Below, one piece after another: positions 9,175-18,725 of a stretch of 44,581 nucleotides of DNA. The stretch is from contig JAQMWT010000617.1 in assembly GCA_029834535.1 (NCBI GenBank), positions 1-44,581 of the forward strand, read 5' to 3'. The stretch is from Chrysophaeum taylorii (taxonomy: Eukaryota; Sar; Pelagophyceae; Pelagomonadales; Pelagomonadaceae). The notes under the pieces are model-generated. The model saw only the letters and a list, made by a program, of their open reading frames with translations. It had not been told where the DNA came from and did no database searches. A program made the position numbers and the translations under genes. Every line of letters starts with the position of its first letter. The stretch's first letter is position 1.

Positions 9175-10141
9175 TGAAGATACCGGTTATAGCTTTGGTA
9201 GGCCATTTGTCGCCAGTAAGAATTGCAGCAGGACAGCCCCAAACACGAAGAAAATCGACACGCGGGAGTGTTTCATGTAGCATTTCATATGGCGTCATAT
9301 ATCCAGGATTAGAGGCATTTGGCATACGCTCAGAGATGAAGTCAGCCGTTTCCATGGCCCAACGCCAAAAATCAGGTGGACGGTGCGCATGTACCAAAAG
9401 AGTGCGAGTAATATCCGCGGTTGCGCGATGAGAGCGTTCCACAACACCGGAAAAAGCGTGAGCCTGTGAAGTTTTGGACTGTGCTGCCGGAGCGCGCCGA
9501 AGCGCAATATTGTTGCCCAGACAGAAGGTTTCGAATTGGCCCATAAGAGAGCGGTCACGATCGGTGTAGATGAGGGCAACGCGATATCCGAATGGGCGAA
9601 CCACGGTAGACAGAAAAAGTTCGAGTTGTCGAGCGTTCGTAAGGGCATCGTGTCGTGGAGCAAAGTAACGCGTGCGGCGGCGCGTATGATCATCGACAAA
9701 CGTGAGGATCGCGCGATCGTGATATATGTAGGATGGGACGCCAGCAAACATGAGATCGGCGTGGATAATAAGGTAGGGCGCAACGGCACGTGGACGAGAC
9801 AAAGGCTCGGAGGAAGGAGACGAAGTGGAAGCATGAGCTTTACGTTGGCCAACATGCGCAGCATGCATTTTACCGAGAGCACAAGCAGGACAAAAAGAAA
9901 GCGACGCGGAGCTCGGGAAAAACGGTGCGCCAACAGCAAGAGAAGACAAACGCCGAAGATAGGCAGGACTATAATGACCAAGACGAGCATGCCAAAGATC
10001 GAAAGTTAGTTGAGTGCGTTGAGACACAGCGGGAAACGCACAAGGATCATGGACACGAGGGGAAGAAGAAAATGCCACAAAAGGTGAAACGTAGTCCGCG
10101 TAGGGCGCAACGGTCGTATTGCCGATCCAACAGACGATCAA
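9083..10141 (-). CDS. copia integrase (GAG-pre-integrase and rve core)
   Basis: A 352-residue open frame that continues upstream in frame towards the protease. The zinc-binding HHCC domain shows as H-x-x-x-x-H in WHARLGH with CPAC downstream. The DDE core shows at HADLMF (D), IYTDRDRS (D) and VVERSHR (E), followed by the copia-typical YEMLHETLP and WGCPA segments. Integrase inserts the cDNA with the 5-bp duplication seen at the element's ends. Confidence 0.88.
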   Translation of the reverse strand: MIVCWIGNTTVAPYADYVSPFVAFSSSPRVHDPCAFPAVSQRTQLTFDLWHARLGHYSPAYLRRLSSLAVGAPFFPSSASLSFCPACALGKMHAAHVGQRKAHASTSSPSSEPLSRPRAVAPYLIIHADLMFAGVPSYIYHDRAILTFVDDHTRRRTRYFAPRHDALTNARQLELFLSTVVRPFGYRVALIYTDRDRSLMGQFETFCLGNNIALRRAPAAQSKTSQAHAFSGVVERSHRATADITRTLLVHAHRPPDFWRWAMETADFISERMPNASNPGYMTPYEMLHETLPRVDFLRVWGCPAAILTGDKWPTKAITGIFIGYPSAGPGYRILLQRPTGPVIHTSIDVVF

Positions 10142-10560
10142 AAGAAGACCGCAGCGACGAAGCAGGGGAATAACGTGATGCGCTTGGCGGTGACGTAAAA
10201 TACGTTGCGGATAAGCAGGATCAACGGCCTGAATGGTGTGGCAATCGTAACCAACTTGTTCAAGGGAATGATCCGAAAGAATCCGTTTGTCACCAAGGCC
10301 AGGTGAGATAAGGGTATGCGGAAACGCGACATGTATACCATGAGGGGCGGAAAGAGTGGGTGCAGGAGAAGGAAGACCACGATTGTCAAGAGGACCAATT
10401 GAAGGGAACGTTAAGTGAGCAGTGCCAGAACCGGAAACAGAGCCAGTGCCGATAGCTGAAGTGATGGAATGCTGTTGAGTGTTGTCCAGGTCAGTGAAGC
10501 CAGCGGAGAATTAAAAGGCTGACGTTGGCGCCGGTATCATAGACAACGAGACGAAGGTTG
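10142..10560 (-). pseudogene. copia protease region, frame-broken
   Basis: Retropepsin motif VVYDTGANVSLL is readable on the minus strand at about 10520-10560, in a frame different from the upstream gag frame and soon hitting a stop. A protease-like tail (ISPGLGDKRILSDHSLEQVG) lies in the frame that leads into integrase. At least two frame changes would be needed to read gag-protease-integrase through. Confidence 0.65.
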
Positions 10561-11926
10561 GTGCTGTGAAGGTGGTCGCGCTCACGAGCGGTGAGCAGAG
10601 CGGTAAGGGCGTTGGTGGAGGAAAGGACTTGGTGAATGGAGGGGAGATGGAAAGAAGGTGGAAATTGTAGGACGGGTAGGTGGGTGCAGAAAGGGATGGG
10701 TCAGGAAGGGTGACAGCGGTGGAAGGCGGGACAGAGGGTGTGGTGGAGGGTGGCAACGCAAGAAGCGGCGGAGAGGATTGAGATGGTGGCAAGGGTGGAT
10801 TGGGGGTGAAAAGATGGTGTTGGTAGAAGGGTGGATGGGGCCTAGGTGGGTATTGGGGAGTGGACCGAGGTGGGTATTGGGAATGCAACCGACGTGGGTA
10901 TTGGTGTTGATGCCGTGGGCGGGCGGTAGCTTGTGAGAGCAAATAGCGCTGACGCTTATGACAATCTTTCTGGTGATGGCCAGGAATACCACAAAAGTGA
11001 CAAAGATCAGTATGGCGTTGGCGCTTGCGATGAAAACCACGTGAAGATGAAGGTGGGTGACGGAATGATGATCGAAAAGAGGGGCGTGGGCTAGAACGTT
11101 GTTGAGAGCGCAAAGCATTGAAGCGATGAAAATACTTTTCAGAAGGATGGCGACCATAAAAGTTGGAACGTTCACGATGACGGGGACTTTCACGGAACGT
11201 AGCATGGACGTGCACAGACTTGGTCTGAAGATAATCAAAAACTTTACTGTGGAGGCGATCAACGAAACCATCATATGTGCGCAATTTAGGATCAAGTGCA
11301 ATGAGATCCTTAGACAAGAGCGAGTCGGGGATTTTCGTTTGAAGCAACTGCAAGGCACTTGAGTCAGGGAAATCTTGATGACGCCGAGCAACTTGAACAC
11401 CAGTGATGAACTTGTTAAGAAAGGACTCAAGTTCATCGATGTTATTGCACACCAAGGAATGCAGTGAAGCAATTGCAGACTGAGCGACACGATCTCCATG
11501 ACCCATGTAAACATCAGTAATGCGTTTGTAAAGCCGCGTGAAGTTCATATCGCGGTTTTCACGGATATCCGCACGATCAGTATCATGCATTGGTAGTGCC
11601 ATGAAGAGTGCACTGTACCAGCGTTGCTGCTTGAGACCAAATTCTTCTTCAGAGCAGCCAGAAGCGGAAATGCTAGTCCAAGTGTCAGTGGCCAAGATAA
11701 TGCGATCACCGGTGGAAATGATCATGTTTTCCAGGCGCCGGGTCCATTGGTGAAAAAGATGTCGCTCACCACTGAAAGCATCGAGTTTTTGCGAAAGCTT
11801 GCTATCCTTAATTTCGATCGAGGACATGATAAACGATAACGAACCGAACACGTAGCAATGAACTGAAGCCGAGGAGGAGTCGCTGTTGTCCGGGAAGTCA
11901 AGCGGTCGTGCGACCGTGACGGACAC
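10511..11926 (-). CDS. copia gag with CCHC zinc knuckle
   Basis: A 471-residue frame starting 12 bases inside the left LTR border. An N-terminal gag domain of copia type (FSGERHLFHQWTRRLENM near residue 50) is followed by a zinc knuckle CHFCGIPGHHQKDC (C-x2-C-x4-H-x4-C) and a long Pro/Ser/Gln-rich tail. The last residues read out of frame over the protease motif. Gag packages the element's RNA into particles. Confidence 0.8.
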   Translation of the reverse strand: MSVTVARPLDFPDNSDSSSASVHCYVFGSLSFIMSSIEIKDSKLSQKLDAFSGERHLFHQWTRRLENMIISTGDRIILATDTWTSISASGCSEEEFGLKQQRWYSALFMALPMHDTDRADIRENRDMNFTRLYKRITDVYMGHGDRVAQSAIASLHSLVCNNIDELESFLNKFITGVQVARRHQDFPDSSALQLLQTKIPDSLLSKDLIALDPKLRTYDGFVDRLHSKVFDYLQTKSVHVHATFRESPRHRERSNFYGRHPSEKYFHRFNALRSQQRSSPRPSFRSSFRHPPSSSRGFHRKRQRHTDLCHFCGIPGHHQKDCHKRQRYLLSQATARPRHQHQYPRRLHSQYPPRSTPQYPPRPHPPFYQHHLFTPNPPLPPSQSSPPLLALPPSTTPSVPPSTAVTLPDPSLSAPTYPSYNFHLLSISPPFTKSFPPPTPLPLCSPLVSATTFTAPTFVSLSMIPAPTSAF

Positions 11927-11927
11927 C

Positions 11928-11938
11928 AGCTGCTACCA
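11928..11938 (-). promoter_or_regulatory. Primer binding site, initiator-Met-tRNA type
   Basis: On the coding strand the base after the LTR begins TGGTAGCAG, complementary to the TGCTACCA 3' end of eukaryotic initiator tRNA-Met, the usual primer for copia elements. It directly abuts the LTR. Confidence 0.75.
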
Positions 11939-12034
11939 TGTTACGAATGGTATGAGGCGTTAGACTAGCGATAAGAGAAAGACGTAAGGATACTGGATAC
12001 GTGGTGCAGGGGTAAGTGTCATAGCTTCCTTACA
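11939..12034 (-). repeat. 5' LTR of the copia element
   Basis: 96 bp, paired with 6657-6752. The outside flank is AAACT (12035-12039), matching the far side. Confidence 0.93.
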
Positions 12035-12199
12035 AAACTACTCTACTAATAACAGTTTTGTATACTACAAGTGCAGGCCAGTAAGTTCGCCAGTAAGTTC
12101 ACCTAGTCCCAATCTCTAACCCCAGTAAGTTCACCTAGTCCCAGTAAGTTCACCTAGTCCCAATCTCTAACCCCAGTAAGTTCGGCGTAAACCCACTCG

Positions 12200-12442
12200 C
12201 AGGGTCGGATAAGAAAGTTCGTACGAGCCGTTAACTATGTTTCAGTTTGTACTAAGACATACTCAACGGATCGCTGAGCTATGTTCATTTGTACTCAAGC
12301 AGTATGTGCCGCCACGCCGCGAGATCGTCGCGATGGAACTAGTCCCCATAGTGAAGTCGGCATCCTTTCGTCCCCTAACGCAAAAAAGGAAAAAGCCCAC
12401 GCGTTGTAGGACCCGTCGTTGCGGCGCGGGCTAGTCTCGTGG
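12200..12442. mobile_element. Small unclassified insertion in Helitron E, with 6-bp duplication
   Basis: Other Helitron copies are continuous here. In this copy the 243-bp insert is bracketed by CACTCG (12194-12199 and 12443-12448). It begins CAGGGTCGGATAAG and ends CTAGTCTCGTGG. I see no terminal inverted repeat, no coding capacity and no poly-A, so the class is open. Confidence 0.7.
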
Positions 12443-12676
12443 CACTCGTGCTCACATCCACTCACCCCTCTCCTTTGAACTCGTCGCTCTCCCCCCCGCC
12501 AATCTAAGCTGCTTTGATCCGCACACGCCGCTAACCTTTGAGTTTACTCTAAAAACCCCAGTAAGCTCACTTGGCCTCAGTAAGTTCGCCTGGTCACTAA
12601 TTTCACCTAGTCCCAATCTCTAACCTCCGTAAGTCCACCTGGTTCCAGTAAGTTCACCTGGTCCCACTAAGTTCAC

Positions 12677-13269
12677 CTACAGTGCGCGTGTAGAAGCCGG
12701 GAGGGGGCTTATCGGTATTGCGCAGCACGTGTGGGGCAGGGTGGAGTCGTCGACCCAGAAGAGGATATCCTCGGGGTTGCCGACTCGACAGAGAGCCACG
12801 TAGAGCTGGACGTGGCAGAAGACGGGCTTTGGCAAGAGGACGCCGACCTCGCGGGGCGTCTGGCCCTGGCTCTTGTAGATCGTTTGGCGTAGGCGGGCCT
12901 TAACTGATGCAGGTTGGAGGAGCCTCGGTGACAACGACACGATCGATCATGTATCTGATACCATTGCAGTGGCCGTGCGACGGGTCGAGGTTGCGAAGAC
13001 TTTAGGCTCGCGCTCAAAATCAGCATGCCGTTGGTTGTCAGGGAGTTTAAAACTCGACTGTAAAGAGCGAGGCGTCGGCTTCCGACCGAACCTAGTCTGC
13101 CGAAAAGAACTCCGACGCCTCGTCTCCGGGAAAAAAAGGCCGCGGTCATGCGCGCGTTGTCAGCATCGACAACATCGTTTCGACGGGGCGTGAAAATGGC
13201 GCGCTGAAAGAGCCGCCGCGGGTCGTGGAAACAGTCTGCGAGGTCGCCGCAGACGGCTTGGAAGATCAA
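12677..13269 (-). pseudogene. PIF1-type Helitron helicase C-terminal remnant (copy E)
   Basis: Reading on the minus strand: RAIFTPRRNDVVDADN, then NSLTTNGM, then in another frame TIYKSQGQT-x(n)-PKPVFCHVQLYVALCRVGNPEDI (shown in parts). These match the order RAILTP / NSL-x-x-NGLP / TINKSQGQT / GQLYVALSRV of Helitron PIF1 helicases. This copy keeps the NPEDILFWVDD tail in frame, whereas the 1-4 kb, 28-kb and 39-42 kb copies have lost one base there. Frame changes in the middle make it a fossil. Confidence 0.75.
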
Positions 13270-13445
13270 TGTCTGGCTCGCGGGCCTACATGATCCTTAC
13301 CCTAAATCGAGGGACATCCCACAAACCCACCCACATCCTTCATGCTCCCCACACACACCCCCCTCTTAGCAGTCGACCTTTAAAGACAAACAGACAAACA
13401 GACAAACAGACAAACAGACAAACATCTGTCGATTAGTAGTTAGGA

Positions 13446-13900
13446 CTGGTACAAGTGAAATCGGTAACTTTAATTCGCGTACGAAGCGAACGATCCTTTC
13501 TTTTGCAGTCGCGTCGCGTCGCGCGAGACCCCCTTCCACGAGGCAATGTCGCACGCTATACGATGATGATGATGAAACCACTCGATCAGCTTCATGACGC
13601 GAGGGATTTTTGTGAGTTCCCCTTGGCTTCCCGATAATAATCGCTGAGGAGCAAGAGAAGCGCAGCAGAGGATGGTGCGTGATAAAAAGTGCAATGGGAG
13701 GTGCACGGAAGAGCAGGCGAGGGCGCCTGAAATCCAGCCAATTCGGCGAGCACAGAAGCATACCGGCCAAAGCAAAGGCGGTGGTATTTGAACTGGTAGC
13801 CTGCTATTAATGTTTTATAATGAGCTTGCTGTTTTCCCTGTCGTGGTACGGGTGTAGATTACCGCGCGTTGTGCTTGGAAAATTATTATTAGGTAAATAC
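13446..13900. repeat. Non-Helitron flank included in the tandem duplication
   Basis: About 455 bp following the Helitron's 5' end, repeated almost unchanged at 15279-15732. It contains an ATGATGATGATG run. Frames here (for example a minus-strand frame of 134-148 residues) match no family that I recognise and I do not call a gene. Confidence 0.75.
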
Positions 13901-15278
13901 AAGTGCAGGCCAGTAAGTTCGCCAGTAAGTTCACCTAGTCCCAATCTCTAACCCCAGTAAGTTCACCTAGTCCCAGTAAGTTCACCTAGTCCCAATCTCT
14001 AACCCCAGTAAGTTCGGCGTAAACCCACTCGCAGGGTCGGATAAGAAAGTTCGTACGAGCCGTTAACTATGTTTCAGTTTGTACTAAGACATACTCAACG
14101 GATCGCTGAGCTATGTTCATTTGTACTCAAGCAGTATGTGCCGCCACGCCGCGAGATCGTCGCGATGGAACTAGTCCCCATAGTGAAGTCGGCATCCTTT
14201 CGTCCCCTAACGCAAAAGAAGGAAAAAGCCCACGCGTTGTAGGACCCGTCGTTGCGGCGCGGGCTAGTCTCGTGGCACTCGTGCTCACATCCACTCACCC
14301 CTCTCCTTTGAACTCGTCGCTCTCCCCCCCGCCAATCTAAGCTGCTTTGATCCGCACACGCCGCTAACCTTTGAGTTTACTCTAAAAACCCCAGTAAGCT
14401 CACTTGGCCTCAGTAAGTTCGCCTGGTCACTAATTTTACCTAGTCCCAATCTCTAACCTCCGTAAGTTCACCTGGTTCCAGTAAGTTCACCTGGTCCCAC
14501 TAAGTTCACCTACAGTGCGCGTGTAGAAGCCGGGAGGGGGCTTATCGGTATTGCGCAGCACGTGTGGGGCAGGGTGGAGTCGTCGACCCAGAAGAGGATA
14601 TCCTCGGGGTTGCCGACTCGACAGAGAGCCACGTAGAGCTGGACGTGGCAGAAGACGGGCTTTGGCAAGAGGACGCCGACCTCGCGGGGCGTCTGGCCCT
14701 GGCTCTTGTTGATCGTTTGGCGTAGGCGGGCCTTAAGTGATACAGGTTGGAGGAGCCTCGGTGACAACGACACGATCGATCATGTATCTGGTACCATTGC
14801 AGTGGCCGTGCGACGGGTCGAGGTTGCGAAGACCTTCAGCTCGCGCTCAAAATCAGCATGCCGTTGCTGGTCAGGGAGTTGAAAACTCGACTGTAAAGAG
14901 CGAGGCGTCGTCTTCCGACCCAACCTAGTCTGCCGAAAAGAACTCCGACGCCTCGTCTCCGGGAAAAAAAGGCCGCGGTCATGCGCGCGTTGTCAGCATC
15001 GACAACATCGTTTCGACGGGGCGTGAAAATGGCGCGCTGAAAGAGCCGCCGCGGGTCGTGGAAACAGTCTGCGAGGTCGCCGCAGACGGCTTGGAGGATC
15101 AATGTCTGGCTCGCGGGCCTACATGATCCTTACCCTAAATCGAGGGACATCCCACAAACCCACCCACATCCTTCATGCTCCCCACACACACCCCCCTCTT
15201 AGCAGTCGACCTTTAAAGACAAACAGACAAACAGACAAACAGACAAACAGACAAACATCTGTCGATTAGTAGTTAGGA
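13900..15278 (-). mobile_element. Helitron-derived unit F (inverted, duplicate of E)
   Basis: Near-identical to unit E, offset by 1832 bp, including the same 243-244-bp insertion at 14032-14275. The minus-strand end GGCCTGCACTTG is at 13900. Confidence 0.78.
14510..15102 (-). pseudogene. PIF1-type Helitron helicase C-terminal remnant (copy F)
   Basis: Same remnant as in unit E, with TINKSQGQT and QLYVALCRVGNPEDI. Two or more frame changes separate the RAIFTP part from the SQGQT part. Confidence 0.75.
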
Positions 15279-15732
15279 CTGGTACAAGTGAAATCGGTAA
15301 CTTTAATTCGCGTACGAAGCGAACGATCCTTTCTTTTGCAGTCGCGTCGCGTCGCGCGAGACCCCCTTCCACGAGGCAATGTCGCACGCTATACGATGAT
15401 GATGATGAAACCACTCGATCAGCTTCATGACGCGAGGGATTTTTGTGAGTTCCCCTTGGCTTCCCGATAATAATCGCTGAGGAGCAAGAGAAGCGCAGCA
15501 GAGGATGGTGCGTGATAAAAGGTGCAATGGGGGGTGCACGGAAGAGCAGGCGAGGGCGCCTGAAATCCAGCCAATTCGGCGAGCACAGAAGCATACCGGC
15601 CAAAGCAAAGGCGGTGGTATTTGAACTGGTAGCCTGCTATTAATGTTTTGTAATGAGCTTGCTGTTTTTCCTGTCGTGGTACGGGTGTAGATTACCGCGC
15701 GTTGTGCTTGGAAACTTATTATTAGGTAAAGG
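15279..15732. repeat. Second copy of the duplicated flank
   Basis: Matches 13446-13900 up to TTATTATTAGGTAAA, after which the two copies diverge. This marks the far end of the tandem duplication. Confidence 0.75.
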
Positions 15733-17159
15733 CAATGCCACCCACTCATAAGTCCTACCGCCGGGGGTTGGCAATAATGACCAAAAATGAGGGCCCATCA
15801 CGCTCTAGACACGCGTCGCCGTCGACGTCGCAACAATGTGCGCATAAGATCCAAGCCCTCAGAGAGCTGCAAGGGCAGTCGACCTGACTTGCGTGCGGAT
15901 GAACACGCGCATGTAAGCTCGTATGCTGTCAGTTTAAACGCAAGTTGCTATTATTCTAGCTACCAAGCCGAAGTGGCCGTGGCGTGCGGGGTGGCGAGAA
16001 TGAAGAACGGTCGGAGCACTATTTCTTTGGAGAAACCCGAACACGCCCAGTGTGCTCCGTATTAGATGGAAATTCGAAACGTGTTTTGGATCGGCACCTG
16101 CTGTGCGTCTCTGGAGATACACGCAGCTGATTCAGCCCCGGATTGCTTTTTGACTCGTCAACCAGGGTGCTGTCGTACAAACAGGAAGGGGAGCCCACTT
16201 ACGGATAGAAATGCCCGTGGCCCCTGACGGCATCAAAGATTCGAAACTTTGTCGGCGCAACTGCGCATGCTAAACCAAGGTCATATTGTGATTTCATGGG
16301 AAGGCGGTCTATGATGTGCGTTCTCAGTTCATGCGGGGAGCTTCCCCGCCGACAAGTTCCGCGCTCATCCGACGAGAACATCGCACATTCGTTGAAAAGC
16401 TCGCAGGGGAACTTTATTGGCCACTAGCGCCAGCTTAAGTGTCGAGACTCAAGAAATCTCTCAAGGCAAACAAAACAAGATCCCAAGAATTCAAGCCACG
16501 ATCGAGCAAAAAGCGCCTCTTGTCGGTTGACACGAAAAACACCAAACGGCCTGCGCTGACGTTGCTCGTCAAAATGAATCCCAAAGCGATGCTCAATGAT
16601 GTCGACAACGTCGAGGTCGACCACGACACGAACAGCGCTCTACAAATTGATCGACGGCGACGAGTGGCTCTATGACTTCCGAATTTCTCCTCGGAAGAGG
16701 CAGGTCTCAAGGTCCATGTTTTTGTGAGCTGCTCAAAATGATAGCTCTACTAGCTCAAAATCGGTGACAACAACATCTAGTAGCTGGTTTGCTATTGATT
16801 CCCTATGGAAGCACGAGCGTCACAAATGGCTAAGGTGATAAGTCGTCGAGCATCGACTGCGGATCTTCAGCGCACCTTACCCTTAGTTATTTACCCTAAC
16901 CCTTTACACGTGACCCTAGACCCTTATTATCTGCCGTTACTGCTTAAACACTTCGAATTGCGAATTGTCCACCACACGCTCCCTCTAGGCCCATCACTCT
17001 CTCTCGAGCGACTGGTTTTTGTTACTTGAAGATTGTGGGTTCCCAGGCGCTTCTGTAGACCACACCGTGACAAAACACCGTGACGAAAAGGAAGCAAGAG
17101 CGTGCACTTCCAGACAGACGCCCAATCCGGTAGTCGTTCCCAGAAAACCTAGACGCCCC
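15733..17159. other. Intergenic stretch with no recognised gene
   Basis: Several short open frames exist on both strands (for example 16424-16710 minus), none with a recognisable motif or a clear advantage over its overlapping frames. I see no RNA gene. Confidence 0.5.
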
Positions 17160-17441
17160 TATGGCGGCACTGAAAACACGCCCGACCCCTGGGTGACAAA
17201 GGGGGTACTCACCGACTCGCCTAGACCTCACTGAACGAGGCAAACACGGACTCGGGGTCGGTTATGCTCGCCACACACCTTGCTCACGCTCACCAAGCCT
17301 CTCAACTTGAGGATGGAGAGTTGGTTTATGATAGCAAGATACGCCTCTCTCGAGGGAGAGGTATGACGTCACTAGGAAAGTAAGAAAAGGCGTCCCGTTG
17401 AACGGGTATCAAGCCTCGAGAAGGGGGGGGGTAAGCCCTAG
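17160..17441 (-). repeat. LTR-B fragment, minus orientation
   Basis: The reverse complement matches the solo LTR at 20815-21123, sharing GGCTTGATACCCGTTCAACGG, GAGAGGCTTGGTGAGCGTGAG and the end TGCCGCCATA. About 20 bases of the 5' tip are missing. It carries a perfect TGACGTCA (17364-17371). Confidence 0.82.
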
Positions 17442-17949
17442 ACGACAGACTAGCGGCCGCGTCCACTACGCAAAGTGAACTTAGGAATCAACAAGGAAGA
17501 TCGTAGTCAGGTTGATAGACTCCGCGAGAGTCCACCAAAGCTTCGATGATCGTATCTCACGCCATTTGGCACTCGGGCGTCCCCTTAAACGGCACGTCTT
17601 CGAGACACAATCACCTCAACGGCTCCACAATCTTCGAAAAAATCTTCACATATCGGCGGCAATAGTTGCTCATGCCGATGAAGGATCGAGTCCGGGTCTT
17701 CGGAGATTCCAAAGCTTCATCTGACTTTGCTTCCACATACGGTGTAGAAGGCCACCGAACGATCCGAGCGTCGGTGGTAATTTGCTCCGGTTGCAAGCGA
17801 TGTCTGCTCGTTGCTGCGGCATCGGCAACATCATCGGAGACTCGGGCGGAGCGTGCCTTCGCTGGTGACTGCGCTTCGCACGGGGTTTGGAACGCGAAAG
17901 TAGCGCTCGATCGAATAACCCGAATTATCTTGGTATCGGAATCCGTATT
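17442..17949 (-). pseudogene. Minus-strand Ty3/gypsy pol remnant
   Basis: On the minus strand at 17796-17611 a peptide with ITTDARIVRWPSTP, PKTRTRSFIGMSNYCRRY and FSKIVEPL matches the end of gypsy RT leading into RNase H. Nearer the LTR, a short PKFTLRSGRG reading matches the C-terminal end of pol in the plus element (PKFTLCSGRV near 27480). The stretch between is far too short for RNase H and integrase, so the element is heavily deleted. Its 3' LTR is the LTR-B fragment at 17160-17441. Confidence 0.7.
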
Positions 17950-18119
17950 TGTGGCGGAAACTCCCGCCTTCTAAGGCTTACCCCTCCTTTAGCCCCCCCC
18001 TTTATCAGGGACACCCTACTCCGTTCTGATGATGTCAGTTTTCTCTATGACATCATCTTTCTTCTCATGACATGTGTCACCCTGATTTCTGTGATTAAAG
18101 AGTTCTTAATCATAAAGCA
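17950..18119 (+). repeat. 5' LTR (LTR-A)
   Basis: 170 bp from TGTGGCGGAAACTCC to TAAAGCA. The matching 3' LTR starts TGAGGCGGAAACTCC at 27629. It contains a 10-bp inverted repeat, GATGATGTCA and TGACATCATC, at 18028-18057. Confidence 0.82.
18028..18057. promoter_or_regulatory. CRE-like inverted pair in LTR-A
   Basis: GATGATGTCA and TGACATCATC are perfect inverted arms with a 10-base spacer. Each includes an octamer one base from the CREB/ATF site TGACGTCA. The pair recurs at 27707-27736 in the 3' LTR. A role as a bZIP-bound promoter element is inference. Confidence 0.45.
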
Positions 18120-18725
18120 ACAGCCGATCCTCAAGTTGTGAGGACCAGGCACGGAAGTTGTTTGTGATTGTGTGGCGAGCGAACGGCCTTCCACGTCTAG
18201 TGACTCGATCGAGGGCACGGGCGTGAGCGGCGAGCCTAGATTTGAAGGTGAGCCAGGTAGGCAAAATTTCCCTGTACGCCACAGGTGGTGGAGGAATACG
18301 AGATTCGAGCGACCATGTCGGTCGCAGCGGACGAGTGCATCTTGCATTCTCTACACGGTCCGGACAAGCCGTGCGCGCCCTGATCAAGCGCGCCGACGGA
18401 GAGTTCAAGAGGGACCATCGCCGTGGGAAAGATCCCCGGCCGGATACGTTAGTCGTCGGAGGTGACGACGCGCGGATCGGTTCGAGCCGACGCGCAACCC
18501 GGGTACCGCTGCCGCAGGCGAGCGGAGTGAGATCGCAACTCACTGAGGCATTGATTGCCGGGCAGAGACGGATTCTGCCGCCCACCGGAACTGATAGATC
18601 AGTCGGTGGAAGACGCACGCGGCGACGATAATACGCGTGACGTGGACGAGTAGAAGTCCCAGAGTCGTAGGAACACGAGAACGACGACGACTCAACCATT
18701 TTGGACCCGTTCAGACTTTGGCCGA

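Larger units (their letters stand above)
6657..12034 (-). mobile_element. Complete Ty1/copia LTR retrotransposon
   Basis: Two 96-bp LTRs (6657-6752 and 11939-12034) in direct orientation differ at two positions. They run TG...CA and are flanked by the 5-bp duplication AAACT (6652-6656 and 12035-12039). The coding strand is minus. The order gag, protease, integrase, reverse transcriptase, RNase H defines Ty1/copia. The coding region is broken by frame changes between gag and protease, integrase and linker, and linker and RT. The near-identical LTRs suggest a recent insertion, so the breaks are either young or sequencing errors. No purine tract is seen on the coding strand just before the 3' LTR; the purine-rich run there is on the other strand. 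Confidence 0.93.
12068..13445 (-). mobile_element. Helitron-derived unit E (inverted)
   Basis: On the minus strand it runs from TCCTAACTACTAATCG (13445) through the TGTT/TGTC microsatellite (13387-13424), the helicase remnant and minisatellite, to GGCCTGCACTTG (12068). It carries a 243-bp insertion at 12200-12442 absent from the units at 1-4 kb. Together with about 455 bp beyond its 5' end it forms a 1832-bp tandem duplication with the next copy. Confidence 0.75.

Noticed and set aside
16424..16710. Minus-strand frames of 66 and 91 residues
   Set aside because: Overlapping frames on both strands, no recognised motif and no start context to prefer any.
16880..16925. ACCCTTAGTTATTTACCCTAACCC as telomere-like
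   Set aside because: Two or three loosely related words only, no regular array.
18106..18699. Minus-strand frame of 197 residues in the gypsy leader
   Set aside because: Partly shared with the leader copy at 32.4 kb, but the frames lose similarity where the DNA does; the sense strand of this element is plus.
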